64,000 bases of DNA from a bacterium EF100-94H03 bin56 (GTDB lineage: Bacteria; Pseudomonadota; Alphaproteobacteria; SP197). Positions 41,437 to 51,104 of this stretch are shown here, piece by piece. Below the pieces are notes generated by a model, which was given only the letters and a program-made list of their open reading frames with translations, did no database searches and was not told where the DNA came from. A program made the translations under genes and the position numbers. The stretch's first letter is position 1. Each line of letters starts with the position of its first letter. The stretch is taken from positions 1 to 64,000 of the forward strand of contig MPMV01000016.1 of the NCBI GenBank assembly GCA_002238685.1, given 5' to 3'.

Positions 41437-42363
41437 ATGACCATCGATTTTCTCGTAGCCGCCCTCATGACGATCATCACGGCATCGACACCTCTCGTCT
41501 TTGCCGCTGTTGGCGAGATCGTTGCCGAGAGGTCCGGTGTGCTCAATCTCGGGGTCGAGGGAATGATGATCGTGGGCGCAATCGGCGCCTTTGCCACCGG
41601 CATCATCACCGGAGATCCTGTTCTCGCCGTGCTGGCCGGCGCGGCATCGGGAGCCCTGATGGCATTCATCTTCGGATGCCTTACCCTGTGGCTCCTCTCC
41701 AACCAGGTGGCAACGGGGCTGGCGCTCACCATCTTCGGAATTGGCCTGAGCGCCCTTCTCGGGCATCAGTTTGTCGGAGTCACGCTTGCCGGACTGCCAA
41801 GGCTTGACATTCCCGGCATCACCGACCTGCCGTTCATTGGTCCGCTTCTCTTCGGGCACGACGCACTCGTCTACCTCTCCGTTGTCTCGGTCATCGCGGT
41901 CGCCTGGTTCCTCCGGCACACCAGGGCCGGACTCGCATTGCGGGCGGTCGGAGAAAACCACGATGCGGCCCATTCCATCGGCTATCCGGTCATCCTGATC
42001 CGCCTGTTGGCGGTGCTCTTCGGCGGCGCCATGGCCGGCCTGGGCGGTGCCTGTCTTTCCCTTGCCTACACGCCTCTGTGGATCGAGAACATGACGGCGG
42101 GACGTGGCTGGATCGCCCTGGCCCTGGTCGTCTTCGCTTCGTGGCGGCCGTGGCGGGCCTTCTTCGGCGCCTATCTCTTCGGGGGCATCACCATCATCCA
42201 GCTTCATGCCCAGGGTCTGGGGGTTGCCATCCCTTCCCAGATCCTGTCCATGCTTCCCTACATCGCCACCATTGTTGTGCTGGTCCTCATATCGCGTGAT
42301 GATGTCAGGATGCGTTTCAATGCTCCGGCGTGCCTGGGCAGAAGCTTCCATGCCACGGGGTAA
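41437..42363 (+). CDS. Purine/nucleoside ABC importer, permease 2
   Basis: 308 residues, about eight helices; family hallmarks ERSGVLNLGVEGMMIVGA and the GLALRAVGENHDAAHSIGYPV loop that docks the ATPase. Second half of the heterodimeric channel (NupQ/YufQ-like). It starts 22 bases after permease 1 and is followed by the binding-protein gene after 53 bases. Confidence 0.92.
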   Translation: MTIDFLVAALMTIITASTPLVFAAVGEIVAERSGVLNLGVEGMMIVGAIGAFATGIITGDPVLAVLAGAASGALMAFIFGCLTLWLLSNQVATGLALTIFGIGLSALLGHQFVGVTLAGLPRLDIPGITDLPFIGPLLFGHDALVYLSVVSVIAVAWFLRHTRAGLALRAVGENHDAAHSIGYPVILIRLLAVLFGGAMAGLGGACLSLAYTPLWIENMTAGRGWIALALVVFASWRPWRAFFGAYLFGGITIIQLHAQGLGVAIPSQILSMLPYIATIVVLVLISRDDVRMRFNAPACLGRSFHATG

Positions 42364-42416
42364 GGCCGGCAACGACCAGTTCGTGAGAACAGCGACTTGA
42401 TGAAGGGAAGAAGGCA

Positions 42417-43493
42417 ATGATGAACACAGTCAACCGGGCCATGGCAGCATGTTTGCTGGCTGCAGGCCTTCTTGCGGCTCCAGCCCAGGCCGAACCCCTC
42501 AAGGTGGGATTCGTCTACGTTGGTCCGATCGGCGACCACGGATGGACCTACCAGCACGACCAGGGGCGGCTTGCCGTCGAGGAAGCGTTCGGCGATCAGG
42601 TCGAGACCAGCTACGTCGAGAACGTCCCGGAAGGCGCCGATGCTGACAGGGTGATCGCCCAGTTGGCCGAAACAGGGCACGACCTCATCTTTACCACATC
42701 GTTCGGCTACATGAATCCGACGATCCGCGTTGCCGAGTTGTATCCGGATGTGCGATTCGAGCATGCCACCGGCTACAAGCAGGCCGACAACGTTGCGACC
42801 TACTCGGCACGGTTCTACGAGGGCCGGCATGTTGCCGGGCTGCTGGCCGGCAGCGTGACCGAGAGCAACGTGATCGGTTACATCGCCTCCTTCCCGATTC
42901 CGGAGGTGGTCCGCGGAATCAATGCGACCTTCCTCGCCGCCCGGTCGGTCAACCCCGATGTGTCATTCAAGATCGTCTGGGTGTCGACCTGGTTCGATCC
43001 GGGCAAGGAAGGGGATGCCGCAAAGGCGCTGATCGATCAGGGTGCGGATGTCATCCTTCAGCACACGGATTCCCCCGCTGCCCTGCAGGTGGCACAGGAT
43101 CGCGGCGTGTGGGCCGTCGGCCAGGCTTCCAACATGACCGCCTTCGGTTCCGACGCCCACCTTGTGTCGGTTGTCAACAACTGGGCCGCCTACTACCTCA
43201 GGCGGGTTCAGTCCGCCCTTGACGGTTCCTGGGGCACCTCGGACACCTGGGGCGGTTTCGGTGCCGACATGCTCGTGCTCTCCGCCTACAATGAAGCCAT
43301 CCCTGCCGATGTCGTCGAGATGGCCGAAGCGGCCCGCTCTGCGATCGCCGAAGGGTCCCTCCACCCCTTCACCGGTCCCATCCATGACCAGGAAGGCAAT
43401 CTCCTCGTCGCCGTCGGCGAGGTCGCGGACGACGGCATGCTTCTCGGCATGAGTGTCTACGTCGAAGGCATCGACGCCACGTTGCCGCAGTAA
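42417..43493 (+). CDS. BMP-family purine/nucleoside-binding lipoprotein-like protein
   Basis: 358 residues with a signal peptide (NRAMAACLLAAGLLAAPAQA, cleavage after AQA; no lipobox). Mature part starts EPLKVGFVYVGPIGDHGWTYQHDQG, the BMP/PnrA-like fold that binds purine nucleosides. The aromatic Trp/Tyr and the D-H-G-W-T-Y motif are typical. Delivers substrate to the ABC transporter encoded upstream. It is the last gene of the operon and ends with a strong hairpin pair. Two adjacent ATG codons (42417, 42420) are possible starts. Confidence 0.9.
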   Translation: MMNTVNRAMAACLLAAGLLAAPAQAEPLKVGFVYVGPIGDHGWTYQHDQGRLAVEEAFGDQVETSYVENVPEGADADRVIAQLAETGHDLIFTTSFGYMNPTIRVAELYPDVRFEHATGYKQADNVATYSARFYEGRHVAGLLAGSVTESNVIGYIASFPIPEVVRGINATFLAARSVNPDVSFKIVWVSTWFDPGKEGDAAKALIDQGADVILQHTDSPAALQVAQDRGVWAVGQASNMTAFGSDAHLVSVVNNWAAYYLRRVQSALDGSWGTSDTWGGFGADMLVLSAYNEAIPADVVEMAEAARSAIAEGSLHPFTGPIHDQEGNLLVAVGEVADDGMLLGMSVYVEGIDATLPQ

Positions 43494-43500
43494 CATCCCC

Positions 43501-43546
43501 CACCCCCGGCAGCCGGTCACTGCCGGGGGTGGCGACCGGCTGCCGG
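43501..43546 (+). terminator. Two overlapping, mutually exclusive hairpins after the purine operon
   Basis: Hairpin A: CACCCCCGGCAG (43501-43512) pairs perfectly with CTGCCGGGGGTG (43520-43531), loop 7 nt. Hairpin B: CCGGCAGCCGGTC (43506-43518) pairs perfectly with GACCGGCTGCCGG (43534-43546), loop 15 nt. They share the left arm, so only one can form. Probable operon terminator; the alternative pairing may matter for RNA stability. Confidence 0.65.
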
Positions 43547-43948
43547 CACATCAGGGCCAGCGACCAGACCCGGCACGGCGTGAGCCGCGTTGCGTAAGCA
43601 GCTGACGCGAGGCGCTTGCCGGGGAAAGTGGCAGACCGGGGCGGAATGCACTGAGCAAACGGTCCCGATCGCAATGCGGCGCTGACGCTTGCGGGGATCA
43701 AGCCGTCTGGACACGAAGAGCCTCCCCTTGCCGGGAATTCTCTGGCATCAAGTCCTGAAGCATTTTCCGGGAGTCAGCCTGGATATGGTGGGCTTGTTGA
43801 GCTGTGCGGTTGCGCACCGCAGCTGCATCTCGACAAGCCTGTCGGCGGTCTCTTCAAGGATCGGGATTCTGGCCGTGAGACGCGGTCTTGAACACCAAAC
43901 GGGTTTGAGACCGTTGCCTGGCGCTCCGGAACGACCCGTGTCGGCCTG
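43547..43948. other. Convergent intergenic stretch
   Basis: About 400 bases between the purine operon end and the end of the TRAP permease gene (opposite strand). No gene-like frame, repeat or RNA recognised apart from the hairpins at its left edge. Confidence 0.5.
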
Positions 43949-45418
43949 TTACCCGCCCGGGCTTTGTCGCGTGGTGTCCGGCAGCCAGGTGGCCAGTTCG
44001 GGCCACACCACCAGCACGACCACCATCAGGACCATGATCAGGAACATCGGAAGCGCGGTCTTGGCGATGTAACCCATGTTGTGATCGGTCATGCCCTGGA
44101 GCACGAACAGGTTGAACCCGATCGGGGGCGTGATCTGCGCCATCTCGATGACGACGGTGACGAAGATGCCGAACCAGATCATCGAGAACCCGACCTCCCG
44201 GAATGCCGGGATGTTCACCATCGGCTCGACCACCGCCATGGTCAGGACCACCGCCGAAATGCCGTCCAGGAAGCACCCGATCACGATGTAGAAGACCATC
44301 AGCGCCGCGATGAGCGTGTACACCGACAGTTCAAGAGTGGCGAGCCACTCGGCCAGCGCCCGCGGCAGGCCGGTGAATCCCATGCTGAGCGACAGGAAGG
44401 CCGCGCCCATCAGGATAAAGGCGACCATTGCCGAGGTGCGCACCGCGCCCACGAGACTTCGAGTAAACGTGCTCCAGTTGAGGCTCCCCTGCGCCGCCGC
44501 GAGCACGAGGGCGCCGATGACCCCGATCGCGGCAGCTTCGGTCGGGGTGGCCAGGCCCAGGTACATCGAACCGATCACCGACAGGACCAGACCGGCGACG
44601 GGGATCAGGAAGCGGGCCTTTCTCAATTTCTCCGCGAATCCCACTCTCGGTTCCGGTTCCGGCCGCTGGTCCCGACGCACCAGGTGCCAGGCCACGATGT
44701 AGCCCATGAACATGGCCGCCAGCACCAGCCCCGGCACAATGCCCGCAATGAAGAGCTTGGAGATCGATTCGTTGATGGTGACCCCGTAGACAATGAGCGT
44801 CAGCGAGGGCGGGATCATCAGTCCCAGCGTAGCCGAGCCAGCCAGACTGCCTATGGTCATGAATTCCGGATAGCGCCGGCGCCTCAGTTCCGGCACCGCC
44901 ATCTTGCCGACCGTCATCAGGGTGGCCGCCGACGATCCGGAAATCGCGGCAAAGATGGTGCAGCCCACGACGTTGGTGTGCAGCAAGCCGCCGGGAAGTC
45001 GCGCCATCCAGGGTGCCAGGCCTTTGAACATGTCTTCGCTGAGGCGCGTGCGGAACAGGATTTCTCCCATCCAGATGAACAGCGGCAGAGCGGTGAGCGT
45101 CCAGCTTGACGACGATGTCCAGATCGTTGTGATCATCGCATCGCCGGCCGGGGATGCGGTGAAGGCCGCCATGCCGACGTAGGCAACGCCCATCAGCGCC
45201 AGCCCGATCCAGACGCCGGACGCCAGCAGGAAAAACAACACGAACAGGAAGATGGCCGTCTTCAGCCAGATGTCGTCGGCACCCGTTGCCGCCACCAGCG
45301 CCAAGGCCCCGCCCGCCAGCAACGCGCCGGCAGCGACGACAACAAGGCGGCGGGGAAGATCCGGGGCGAGCACGGGGTCAGCCGCCGCGGTCGGCAGGTT
45401 CGGGGTCCTCGACTCCAC
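43949..45418 (-). CDS. dctM: TRAP transporter large permease (DctM-like)
   Basis: 489 residues, about twelve to fourteen helices. Family motifs: GVWIGLALMGVAYVG near the start, SGSSAATLMTVGKMAVPELRRRRYPE (the DctM signature with G-S-S-A-A) and LGLMIPPSLTLIVYG; C-terminally TPPIGFNLFVLQGM. It is the cation-symport subunit of a tripartite periplasmic transporter for organic acids or similar solutes. GTG start overlaps the dctQ end by 41 bases. An extra helix precedes the normal N-terminus (about 25-45). Confidence 0.93.
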   Translation of the reverse strand: MESRTPNLPTAAADPVLAPDLPRRLVVVAAGALLAGGALALVAATGADDIWLKTAIFLFVLFFLLASGVWIGLALMGVAYVGMAAFTASPAGDAMITTIWTSSSSWTLTALPLFIWMGEILFRTRLSEDMFKGLAPWMARLPGGLLHTNVVGCTIFAAISGSSAATLMTVGKMAVPELRRRRYPEFMTIGSLAGSATLGLMIPPSLTLIVYGVTINESISKLFIAGIVPGLVLAAMFMGYIVAWHLVRRDQRPEPEPRVGFAEKLRKARFLIPVAGLVLSVIGSMYLGLATPTEAAAIGVIGALVLAAAQGSLNWSTFTRSLVGAVRTSAMVAFILMGAAFLSLSMGFTGLPRALAEWLATLELSVYTLIAALMVFYIVIGCFLDGISAVVLTMAVVEPMVNIPAFREVGFSMIWFGIFVTVVIEMAQITPPIGFNLFVLQGMTDHNMGYIAKTALPMFLIMVLMVVVLVVWPELATWLPDTTRQSPGG

Positions 45419-45911
45419 CGTGCCGGGTCAGCAGCACGCGGACGAACTGGTCCGCCAGCGCCAGGGCAAGCAGACAGGCGCCTGCGGACATTGCGATCTG
45501 GGGGATCCACAGTGGGGTCGCGTCCTGTCCCTGGCTCACATCGTTGAGCCGGTATGACCAGATGTTGGTCTTGACAGCGTAGCGGGCAAAGAAGATGGCG
45601 GTAACGGCGGCGACGCCGTAACACCAGATTTCCGCGAGACGCCGCCATCGCCCCAAGGCGTTGAGCACCAGCGTCACGCGGATATGCGCGCCTCGGTTGA
45701 GCGCATGGGCCAGCGCGAAGAACGACGCGCCGGCCATCGCGTATCCGGCGTAATCGGGTCCGCCGGGAAACACGAGGCCGGTCCAGCGCGCCGCCATCTG
45801 CACCACGACCAGGACCAGGATCGCGACCAGGAACGCGGCCCCCACCAGTTCACCCGCCAGATAGAGACCGTCCAAGATGCGCCGCAGGACCCGAAGAATC
45901 CGGGTGAACAT
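45378..45911 (-). CDS. dctQ: TRAP transporter small permease (DctQ-like)
   Basis: 177 residues with four helices. Motif ASFFALAHALNRGAHIRVTLVL is the DctQ signature (H-I-R/R-V). The start at 45911 has AAGGGA upstream; 45932 is an in-frame alternative. It links the binding protein and large permease. Lies 65 bases after dctP with the same orientation. Confidence 0.88.
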   Translation of the reverse strand: MFTRILRVLRRILDGLYLAGELVGAAFLVAILVLVVVQMAARWTGLVFPGGPDYAGYAMAGASFFALAHALNRGAHIRVTLVLNALGRWRRLAEIWCYGVAAVTAIFFARYAVKTNIWSYRLNDVSQGQDATPLWIPQIAMSAGACLLALALADQFVRVLLTRHGGVEDPEPADRGG

Positions 45912-45975
45912 GACCGGATCCCTTTCCGTCATCTGCTGCGTCCGGGCTCTGGCGCGACCGCAGTGGAGTGACCCG

Positions 45976-46950
45976 CTAGTCGGATTCGAAAGCCTCCAGT
46001 ATTGCGGCCGCGTCCGGTCCGGACAGTGTCGACCAGGCGGCCGACATCGTAGCGCCGATTGCGGCAAGGTCAGCGGCGAGCTGCTGATCAGGGGAAAGGA
46101 CGATCATGCCGTTGGCGGTGAGTTGCGCCCGGTACCAGTCCGCCAGCTCACGAGCCCTGGTGGTGCCGGCCACTTCGGCCAGCAGCGCGGCGGCGCGCAG
46201 ACAGTTCTGCGCGTGTTCGTCCAGGGCATCGAATGAATCCTGGTTCACAAAAACATAGTTGCGCGGCAGCCAACCCTGGACATCGTAGAAGTGGCTCAGA
46301 TGTTCCCAGACCTTTCGATCGTAACCGGTCGCGGCCGATGAGACGAATGCTTCCGCCACCCCGGTCGCCAGCGCCTGGCCGAGTTCTGCTGCTTCGATCT
46401 GTACCGGCACCATGCCCGCCAGTTGGGCCAGCTTCGCCGTCGCTGCATTGTACGTGCGGAACTTGATCCCGGCCATGTCCGGGATTGCGGTGATTTCCCG
46501 GTTGAAATAGAGACCCTGCGGCGGCCACGGCACGGCATAGAGCAGGATCAGATTCTGTTCCAGAAGAACCTCCATCAACCTGTCCCTGGCAGCTTGCCAC
46601 AGGCGATCAGATGCCTCGAACGAGGTTGCCAGAAATGGCACCGAATCGAATCCGAACAGCGGATTCTCGTTCTGGTGGGCACTCAGCAGGCGTTCGCCGA
46701 TGGGCGCCTGGCCGGTTTGCACCGCCCGCTTGATCTCGTTGCCCTTGAAGAGTGAACCGCCGCCATGGACGACGATCTCGAGCTCGCCCCCCGTGCAGAC
46801 ACCCACGGCCTCGGCGAACCGCTTGCCGTTCTGCGTGTGGTAGTTCGAGTCCGCATACGCCATCGGCATGTCCCATCGTTCCGCCGCCACGGCGGCGCCG
46901 AGCGAGAGCATCAGGAACGCGGCAATTCCAATCGACCATCGCATGCCCAT
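45976..46950 (-). CDS. dctP: TRAP transporter solute-binding protein (DctP-like)
   Basis: 324 residues with a signal peptide (MRWSIGIAAFLMLSLGAAVAA). Mature protein of the DctP family: FNREITAIPDMAGIKFRTYNAATAKLAQLAGMVPVQIEAAELGQALATGVAEAF, with the conserved Arg (FR) that binds a carboxylate, plus the W-P-P-Q-G-L-Y-F region. Ligand therefore probably an organic acid. First gene of the dctPQM operon. Confidence 0.93.
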   Translation of the reverse strand: MGMRWSIGIAAFLMLSLGAAVAAERWDMPMAYADSNYHTQNGKRFAEAVGVCTGGELEIVVHGGGSLFKGNEIKRAVQTGQAPIGERLLSAHQNENPLFGFDSVPFLATSFEASDRLWQAARDRLMEVLLEQNLILLYAVPWPPQGLYFNREITAIPDMAGIKFRTYNAATAKLAQLAGMVPVQIEAAELGQALATGVAEAFVSSAATGYDRKVWEHLSHFYDVQGWLPRNYVFVNQDSFDALDEHAQNCLRAAALLAEVAGTTRARELADWYRAQLTANGMIVLSPDQQLAADLAAIGATMSAAWSTLSGPDAAAILEAFESD

Positions 46951-47310
46951 ACCTCCCGTCCACGAATTCCCATACCACTATCGTGAAAACGATCCGTCGA
47001 TCGACAATGCGTGTCAACCGGCGTGCGAATCCCGAACCCGGGCCGGATTCAGGTGCATGGAATGATGCAGCACCCGATGACCTCCCGGTCGGTCGGCGAC
47101 GCTGCCATGCGGCGGCACGCGAGGGATCAGCCATCGGGTGCTCCGCGACTATCTGGCGATCGTGACGCGTTCCCGATCCTGATTTCCTCTTCCCAAGGGG
47201 GGCAGCCCTGGCGCACGCAACACATGGAGGTCCCGGATCCCGACTGCAACGCTCACGCAAACGTGCCGTGATGCACGTGGTCGCTGTGCGGTCACCAGGG
47301 CCCGCTTCAA
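46951..47310. other. Promoter region of the TRAP operon and non-coding sequence
   Basis: 360 bases between dctP start and the hairpin after the family 5 binding-protein gene. Leftmost bases must contain the TRAP operon promoter. No gene-like frame or repeat recognised. Confidence 0.45.
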
Positions 47311-47356
47311 CAACGACCGGCCGTCGAGGGAAGATTCAGACGGCCGGCCATCGTTG
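47311..47356 (-). terminator. Hairpin after the family 5 binding-protein gene
   Basis: Stem CCGGCCGTC (47317-47325) / GACGGCCGG (47339-47347), extended by CAACGA (47311-47316) / TCGTTG (47351-47356) with a 3-nt bulge. Loop 13 nt. Lies about 40 bases beyond the stop codon of the minus-strand gene, so a likely terminator. Confidence 0.6.
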
Positions 47357-47394
47357 TCGCGCCCGAAAGGACAAAGTCCGGGCAGGCCCCGGAG

Positions 47395-48996
47395 CTACGC
47401 CGTGGGATCGTGGAACCACCAACGCTCCAGGCACTTGATGCCATCGAGGTCCCAGGCTGCCGACATGCGCCCGTGAGCGATGTTGTCGCTGACTGCAAAG
47501 ACGTAGTTGGAGAAGATCGGAGCCACCACGCCACCATCGTCGCTGCACAGCTGCTGCATCTCGTAATACATTTCCCGCCTGAGTTCGCTGTCGAGTTCCG
47601 CGCGGGCAAGCGTGAGGAGCTCGTTGAAGCGCGGGTTGGCCCAGTGGGTCTCGTTCCACGGGGCACCCGCCGCATAGGTCTGCGAAAACACCCAGTCCTC
47701 GGTGACCCGTCCACTCCAGTAGGACGCCACCCAGGGTTCCACGTTCCAGACATCCGACCAGTAGCCGTCGTTGGGCTCGCGGGTCACGTCGATGGTGACC
47801 CCGGCGGCAGCGGCGTGCTGCTGGTAGAGAACGGCTCCGTCCGTGGCGCCGGCGAAGGCGGTTTCCGCCACATTGAGCGGCACAGTGATCTCCGTCAGAC
47901 CGGCCTTGGCGAGGTAGTGTTTCGCCTTGTCCGGATCATAGACGCGCTGTGGCAGGTCCTCGGCAAAGTATCGGTTGGACCGGCCGATCGGATGGTCGTT
48001 TCCGACATAGCCATGGCCGTTCAGCAGCTTGGTGAGAAGTTCTTCGCGATCAACGGCGTGCTTTAGCGCCAGACGAACATTGGGATCGTCGAATGGAGCG
48101 CGGTCGCACATCATCGAATAGACGTAGTGCAAGGTGCCTTGAGTCTCTTCCAGACGCACACCCGGAGCATTGTCGAGAAGGTCTGCGGTCTTCAGGTCAA
48201 CCCGGTCGATCACGTGGACCGTACCCGACGTCAGGGCCGATGTACGGGCTGTCACGTCAATGGTCGACAGCACCTCGGCCTCGTCGAAGAAGGCCTGACC
48301 TGCCTTCCAGTAATTGGGATTGCGCGTCAGGAACGACCGTACGCCCGGTTCGAACTCGTTGAGGACGAAGCCGCCCGTGCCATCGCCCGACTGCCAGTCG
48401 AGAACACCGTCCACGACGGGACAGATCGCGATATGGTAGTCGCTCAGCAGGAACGGGAAGTCCGCATTGCCTTCGCTCAGTTCAAAGGTGACGGTATCCT
48501 TGCCGTCCGCCTTCATGTTGACGATTGATGACAGGATGCCCTTTGCGGGTGACGCCGAGTTCTCGCCGGTATGGTGGGCGACCGATGCGATCACATCATC
48601 CGCATCAAGCATCTTGCCGCTGTGAAACTCGACTCCCTGGCGCAGCTTGAAGGTCCAGTTTGCCGCATCCGGAGTCGATTCCCAGCTCTCGGCAAGTTCA
48701 CCGATCAGTTCATCTTCGTTGGATACTTCAGTGAGGCAGTTACGGAAACCGAAACCCACGACCTGCATGTAGGTGTCATTATAGGTGGCAGGATCCACCG
48801 AATCGGTTGTCGATCCCAGACCGAGGGCGACGCGGACCCGGCCTCCCATCTGCGGCTCGTTCGCCCTGGCCGCCTGTGTGGCAAGCGCGGTCGCCGTGGG
48901 TACCGCCACACCACACGCCAGGGCGTGTGTCATGAAGTCCCGTCGATCGATGCGGCCCCGCCTCAGCAGGTCCAATTTGTGTTCGAGTGATCTCAT
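47395..48996 (-). CDS. ABC transporter substrate-binding protein, family 5 (peptide/opine type)
   Basis: 533 residues. Twin-arginine signal: IDRRDFMTHALACGVAVPTATALATQAARA. Mature SBP_bac_5 features: LAESWESTPDAANWTFKLRQGVEFHSG and DADDVIAS, then the FDDPNVRLALKHAVDREELL block. Such proteins bind oligopeptides, opines, glutathione or nickel. No permease genes accompany it, so it is an orphan or shares a transporter elsewhere. It is next to the dimethylargininase-like gene on the same strand, about 190 bases downstream, so a guanidino compound or peptide is possible. Confidence 0.9.
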   Translation of the reverse strand: MRSLEHKLDLLRRGRIDRRDFMTHALACGVAVPTATALATQAARANEPQMGGRVRVALGLGSTTDSVDPATYNDTYMQVVGFGFRNCLTEVSNEDELIGELAESWESTPDAANWTFKLRQGVEFHSGKMLDADDVIASVAHHTGENSASPAKGILSSIVNMKADGKDTVTFELSEGNADFPFLLSDYHIAICPVVDGVLDWQSGDGTGGFVLNEFEPGVRSFLTRNPNYWKAGQAFFDEAEVLSTIDVTARTSALTSGTVHVIDRVDLKTADLLDNAPGVRLEETQGTLHYVYSMMCDRAPFDDPNVRLALKHAVDREELLTKLLNGHGYVGNDHPIGRSNRYFAEDLPQRVYDPDKAKHYLAKAGLTEITVPLNVAETAFAGATDGAVLYQQHAAAAGVTIDVTREPNDGYWSDVWNVEPWVASYWSGRVTEDWVFSQTYAAGAPWNETHWANPRFNELLTLARAELDSELRREMYYEMQQLCSDDGGVVAPIFSNYVFAVSDNIAHGRMSAAWDLDGIKCLERWWFHDPTA

Positions 48997-49188
48997 CGTC
49001 TTCTCCCTGTCATCTGGTAGGTTGGACCGTCAAAACGAGTACGCTCATTCTTCATGCCGCATTCCACGCCACCGGAGCGGTCCGGGATGGGTGCACAAGT
49101 GTTGCGTCGACCCCGACTTCGTCGGTCAGCGCCGGCCCAGACACGTGCACCAGGCCACGATCGCCATCGATACAGCGGGTCGGTTGCC

Positions 49189-50097
49189 TCATGATCCGGG
49201 CCCCTCTTCACCGACCTGATCGCGTCTCAAGGCCTGGCAAAGACAATGGACACCGCCACCGCCCAGCGTGAACATGGACATGTCCGGATCGAATACTTCG
49301 AATCCCATCGCCCGCAGCCGGCCGTTCAGCACGGCACTGCCCCGCATCGACAGGATCCTGTCGTTGCCCAGGGCCACCAGGTTGACGCCGAGGTCCCTGG
49401 CCTCCCGGTACCCCACGTCGACAAACTCGAATCCCCTGTCGCGCAACCAGGCGACGAGCCAGTCCTCCAGAGCGTCGAGGCAGGCGACCAGGAGTCCGGG
49501 CGCCAGGGGGACGACGAGTCCGTCCATGTGGACAAACTCGCGCGAGATCGGCGCCACCTGGGCCTCCCAACCCTCCTGGCGCACCCAGTCGGCGACCTGT
49601 TCGGCACCTTCCTTCTCCGAGCGCTCGCCACAGTAACCGACCAGCACGCAGCCAGGTTCCAGGATGACGAAGTCACCCCCCTCGAAATGGCCGGCGGTCA
49701 CAAGGCGCCAGATCGGAATGTCGTTGTCCTGGTAGAACCTGATCGCCGTCACGTAGTCGGCTCGCCGGCACTTCAACTGCATGTGGCAGATCAGCGCACC
49801 CCAGGGTGTCATGGCGCTTGAATCACGGGCAAAGAAATTCCGGTGCAGCACCTCGTCGGAATCGAGGTAGTGGCAGGTCACACCTGCGTCCTCGTAGATG
49901 CGGACCATCTCGGCATGCTGCGCCATGGCCGTCTGAAGATTGAAGGCGAGCCCGGTATGGTCCTGGTTCTGCAGTGTGCGCTGCGTGATCGGACCGGCAT
50001 CAACCCACCGGTAGTACTCGGGACGGCCGAGCAGGACATCGCGCAAGGGACCGTAGTCGTTGTCTATACCCCAGCCTGAGGCATGCGCCATGGTCAC
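49189..50097 (-). CDS. Dimethylargininase/arginine deiminase-like amidinohydrolase
   Basis: 302 residues of the guanidino-modifying (amidinotransferase) superfamily. Catalytic residues visible: F-E-G-G-D142 with Glu/Asp binding the guanidinium group, His190 in FVHMDG and nucleophile Cys285 in GGGVHCLCQ. The size and order fit DDAH (releasing dimethylamine and citrulline from dimethylarginine) or related arginine/N-succinylarginine hydrolases; the choice is not certain. No signal peptide. Divergent from the LysR regulator with 59 bases between starts, so LysR probably controls it. Confidence 0.85.
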   Translation of the reverse strand: MTMAHASGWGIDNDYGPLRDVLLGRPEYYRWVDAGPITQRTLQNQDHTGLAFNLQTAMAQHAEMVRIYEDAGVTCHYLDSDEVLHRNFFARDSSAMTPWGALICHMQLKCRRADYVTAIRFYQDNDIPIWRLVTAGHFEGGDFVILEPGCVLVGYCGERSEKEGAEQVADWVRQEGWEAQVAPISREFVHMDGLVVPLAPGLLVACLDALEDWLVAWLRDRGFEFVDVGYREARDLGVNLVALGNDRILSMRGSAVLNGRLRAMGFEVFDPDMSMFTLGGGGVHCLCQALRRDQVGEEGPGS

Positions 50098-50156
50098 CCA
50101 TCCGAGCCTTGGTCGACGTTGATCCTCCGATCATTTTCAGTTAGATAAAACATCAA

Positions 50157-51104
50157 ATGAAGAATGATAATATGCGTTCTGGTGCAAGCGAACCGCGGGC
50201 ACCGCGCCTGCAAAAGGCGGACCTCCATCTCCTCATGGTCTTCATGACGGTCGTGGAGTGCGGCGGGTTCGCGGCCGCGCAGGTCACGCTCAACGTCAGC
50301 CAGTCGACCATCAGCCGACAGATCGGCAATCTGGAACAGCGTCTCGGCATGCGCCTTTGCCAGCGCGGACGGGCCGGGTTCTTTCTGACCGACAAGGGAC
50401 GGACCGTCTATGAGGCATGCCAGCATCTTTCGACCGCACTCGAGAGCTTTCGAACCACGGTCGGTGCCTTGCGCGGTGAACTCGTCGGCGATCTTTCGAT
50501 CGCCGTGATCGACAACTGGGCGACCGACCGCGGCTATCCACTCGCCGACGTTCTCTCGAACTTCAGGGCCAGGGCCCGAAGGGTCCACATCAACTTCCAC
50601 ACATTGGCGCCCGACGAGATCGAGCGAGCCGTCCTGGAGAACAGGGTCAACCTGGGGATCGGCGTCTTTCACCAGCACCGTCCGGGGCTGGTGTACGAGG
50701 TGCTCTACGACGATCCCGTCGAACTCTACTGTGGCGCGAACCATCCGTTGTTTGACCGGAACCCGCTCCACGAAGGCGACCTCGAGAACGTCGACCTGGC
50801 GCACCGCGCCTATCTGTCGGAGAGCCAGGTGGCGCCGCTCACGGCGCATCTGCCGACATCCGCGTCTGCACGCCAGATCGAGGGCGTGGCCTTCTTCATT
50901 CTTTCAGGCTGGCACGTTGGCTACCTGCCCGTCTCCTATGCCGAACGATGGGTCACCGCCGGACGCATGAAGAGCATCCTGCCGGACGTCTATCGCCGCA
51001 TGACGTTGATGGAGCTTGTGACGCGCCGGGGTGTCACATCGACACTCGTGAGCCAGACCTTCGCGGACATCCTGCGCGAGATCACACGACCGATGCGAAG
51101 CTGA
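50157..51104 (+). CDS. LysR-family transcriptional regulator
   Basis: 315 residues. N-terminal winged HTH: LLMVFMTVVECGGFAAAQVTLNVSQSTISRQIGNLEQRLGMRL (about 24-68), then the effector-binding domain from about 105. Effector loop: ALESFRTTVGALRGELVGDLSIAVIDNWA. Divergent orientation and AT-rich 59-bp gap suggest autoregulation and control of the amidinohydrolase and possibly the SBP gene downstream of it. Alternative starts at 50172. Confidence 0.9.
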   Translation: MKNDNMRSGASEPRAPRLQKADLHLLMVFMTVVECGGFAAAQVTLNVSQSTISRQIGNLEQRLGMRLCQRGRAGFFLTDKGRTVYEACQHLSTALESFRTTVGALRGELVGDLSIAVIDNWATDRGYPLADVLSNFRARARRVHINFHTLAPDEIERAVLENRVNLGIGVFHQHRPGLVYEVLYDDPVELYCGANHPLFDRNPLHEGDLENVDLAHRAYLSESQVAPLTAHLPTSASARQIEGVAFFILSGWHVGYLPVSYAERWVTAGRMKSILPDVYRRMTLMELVTRRGVTSTLVSQTFADILREITRPMRS

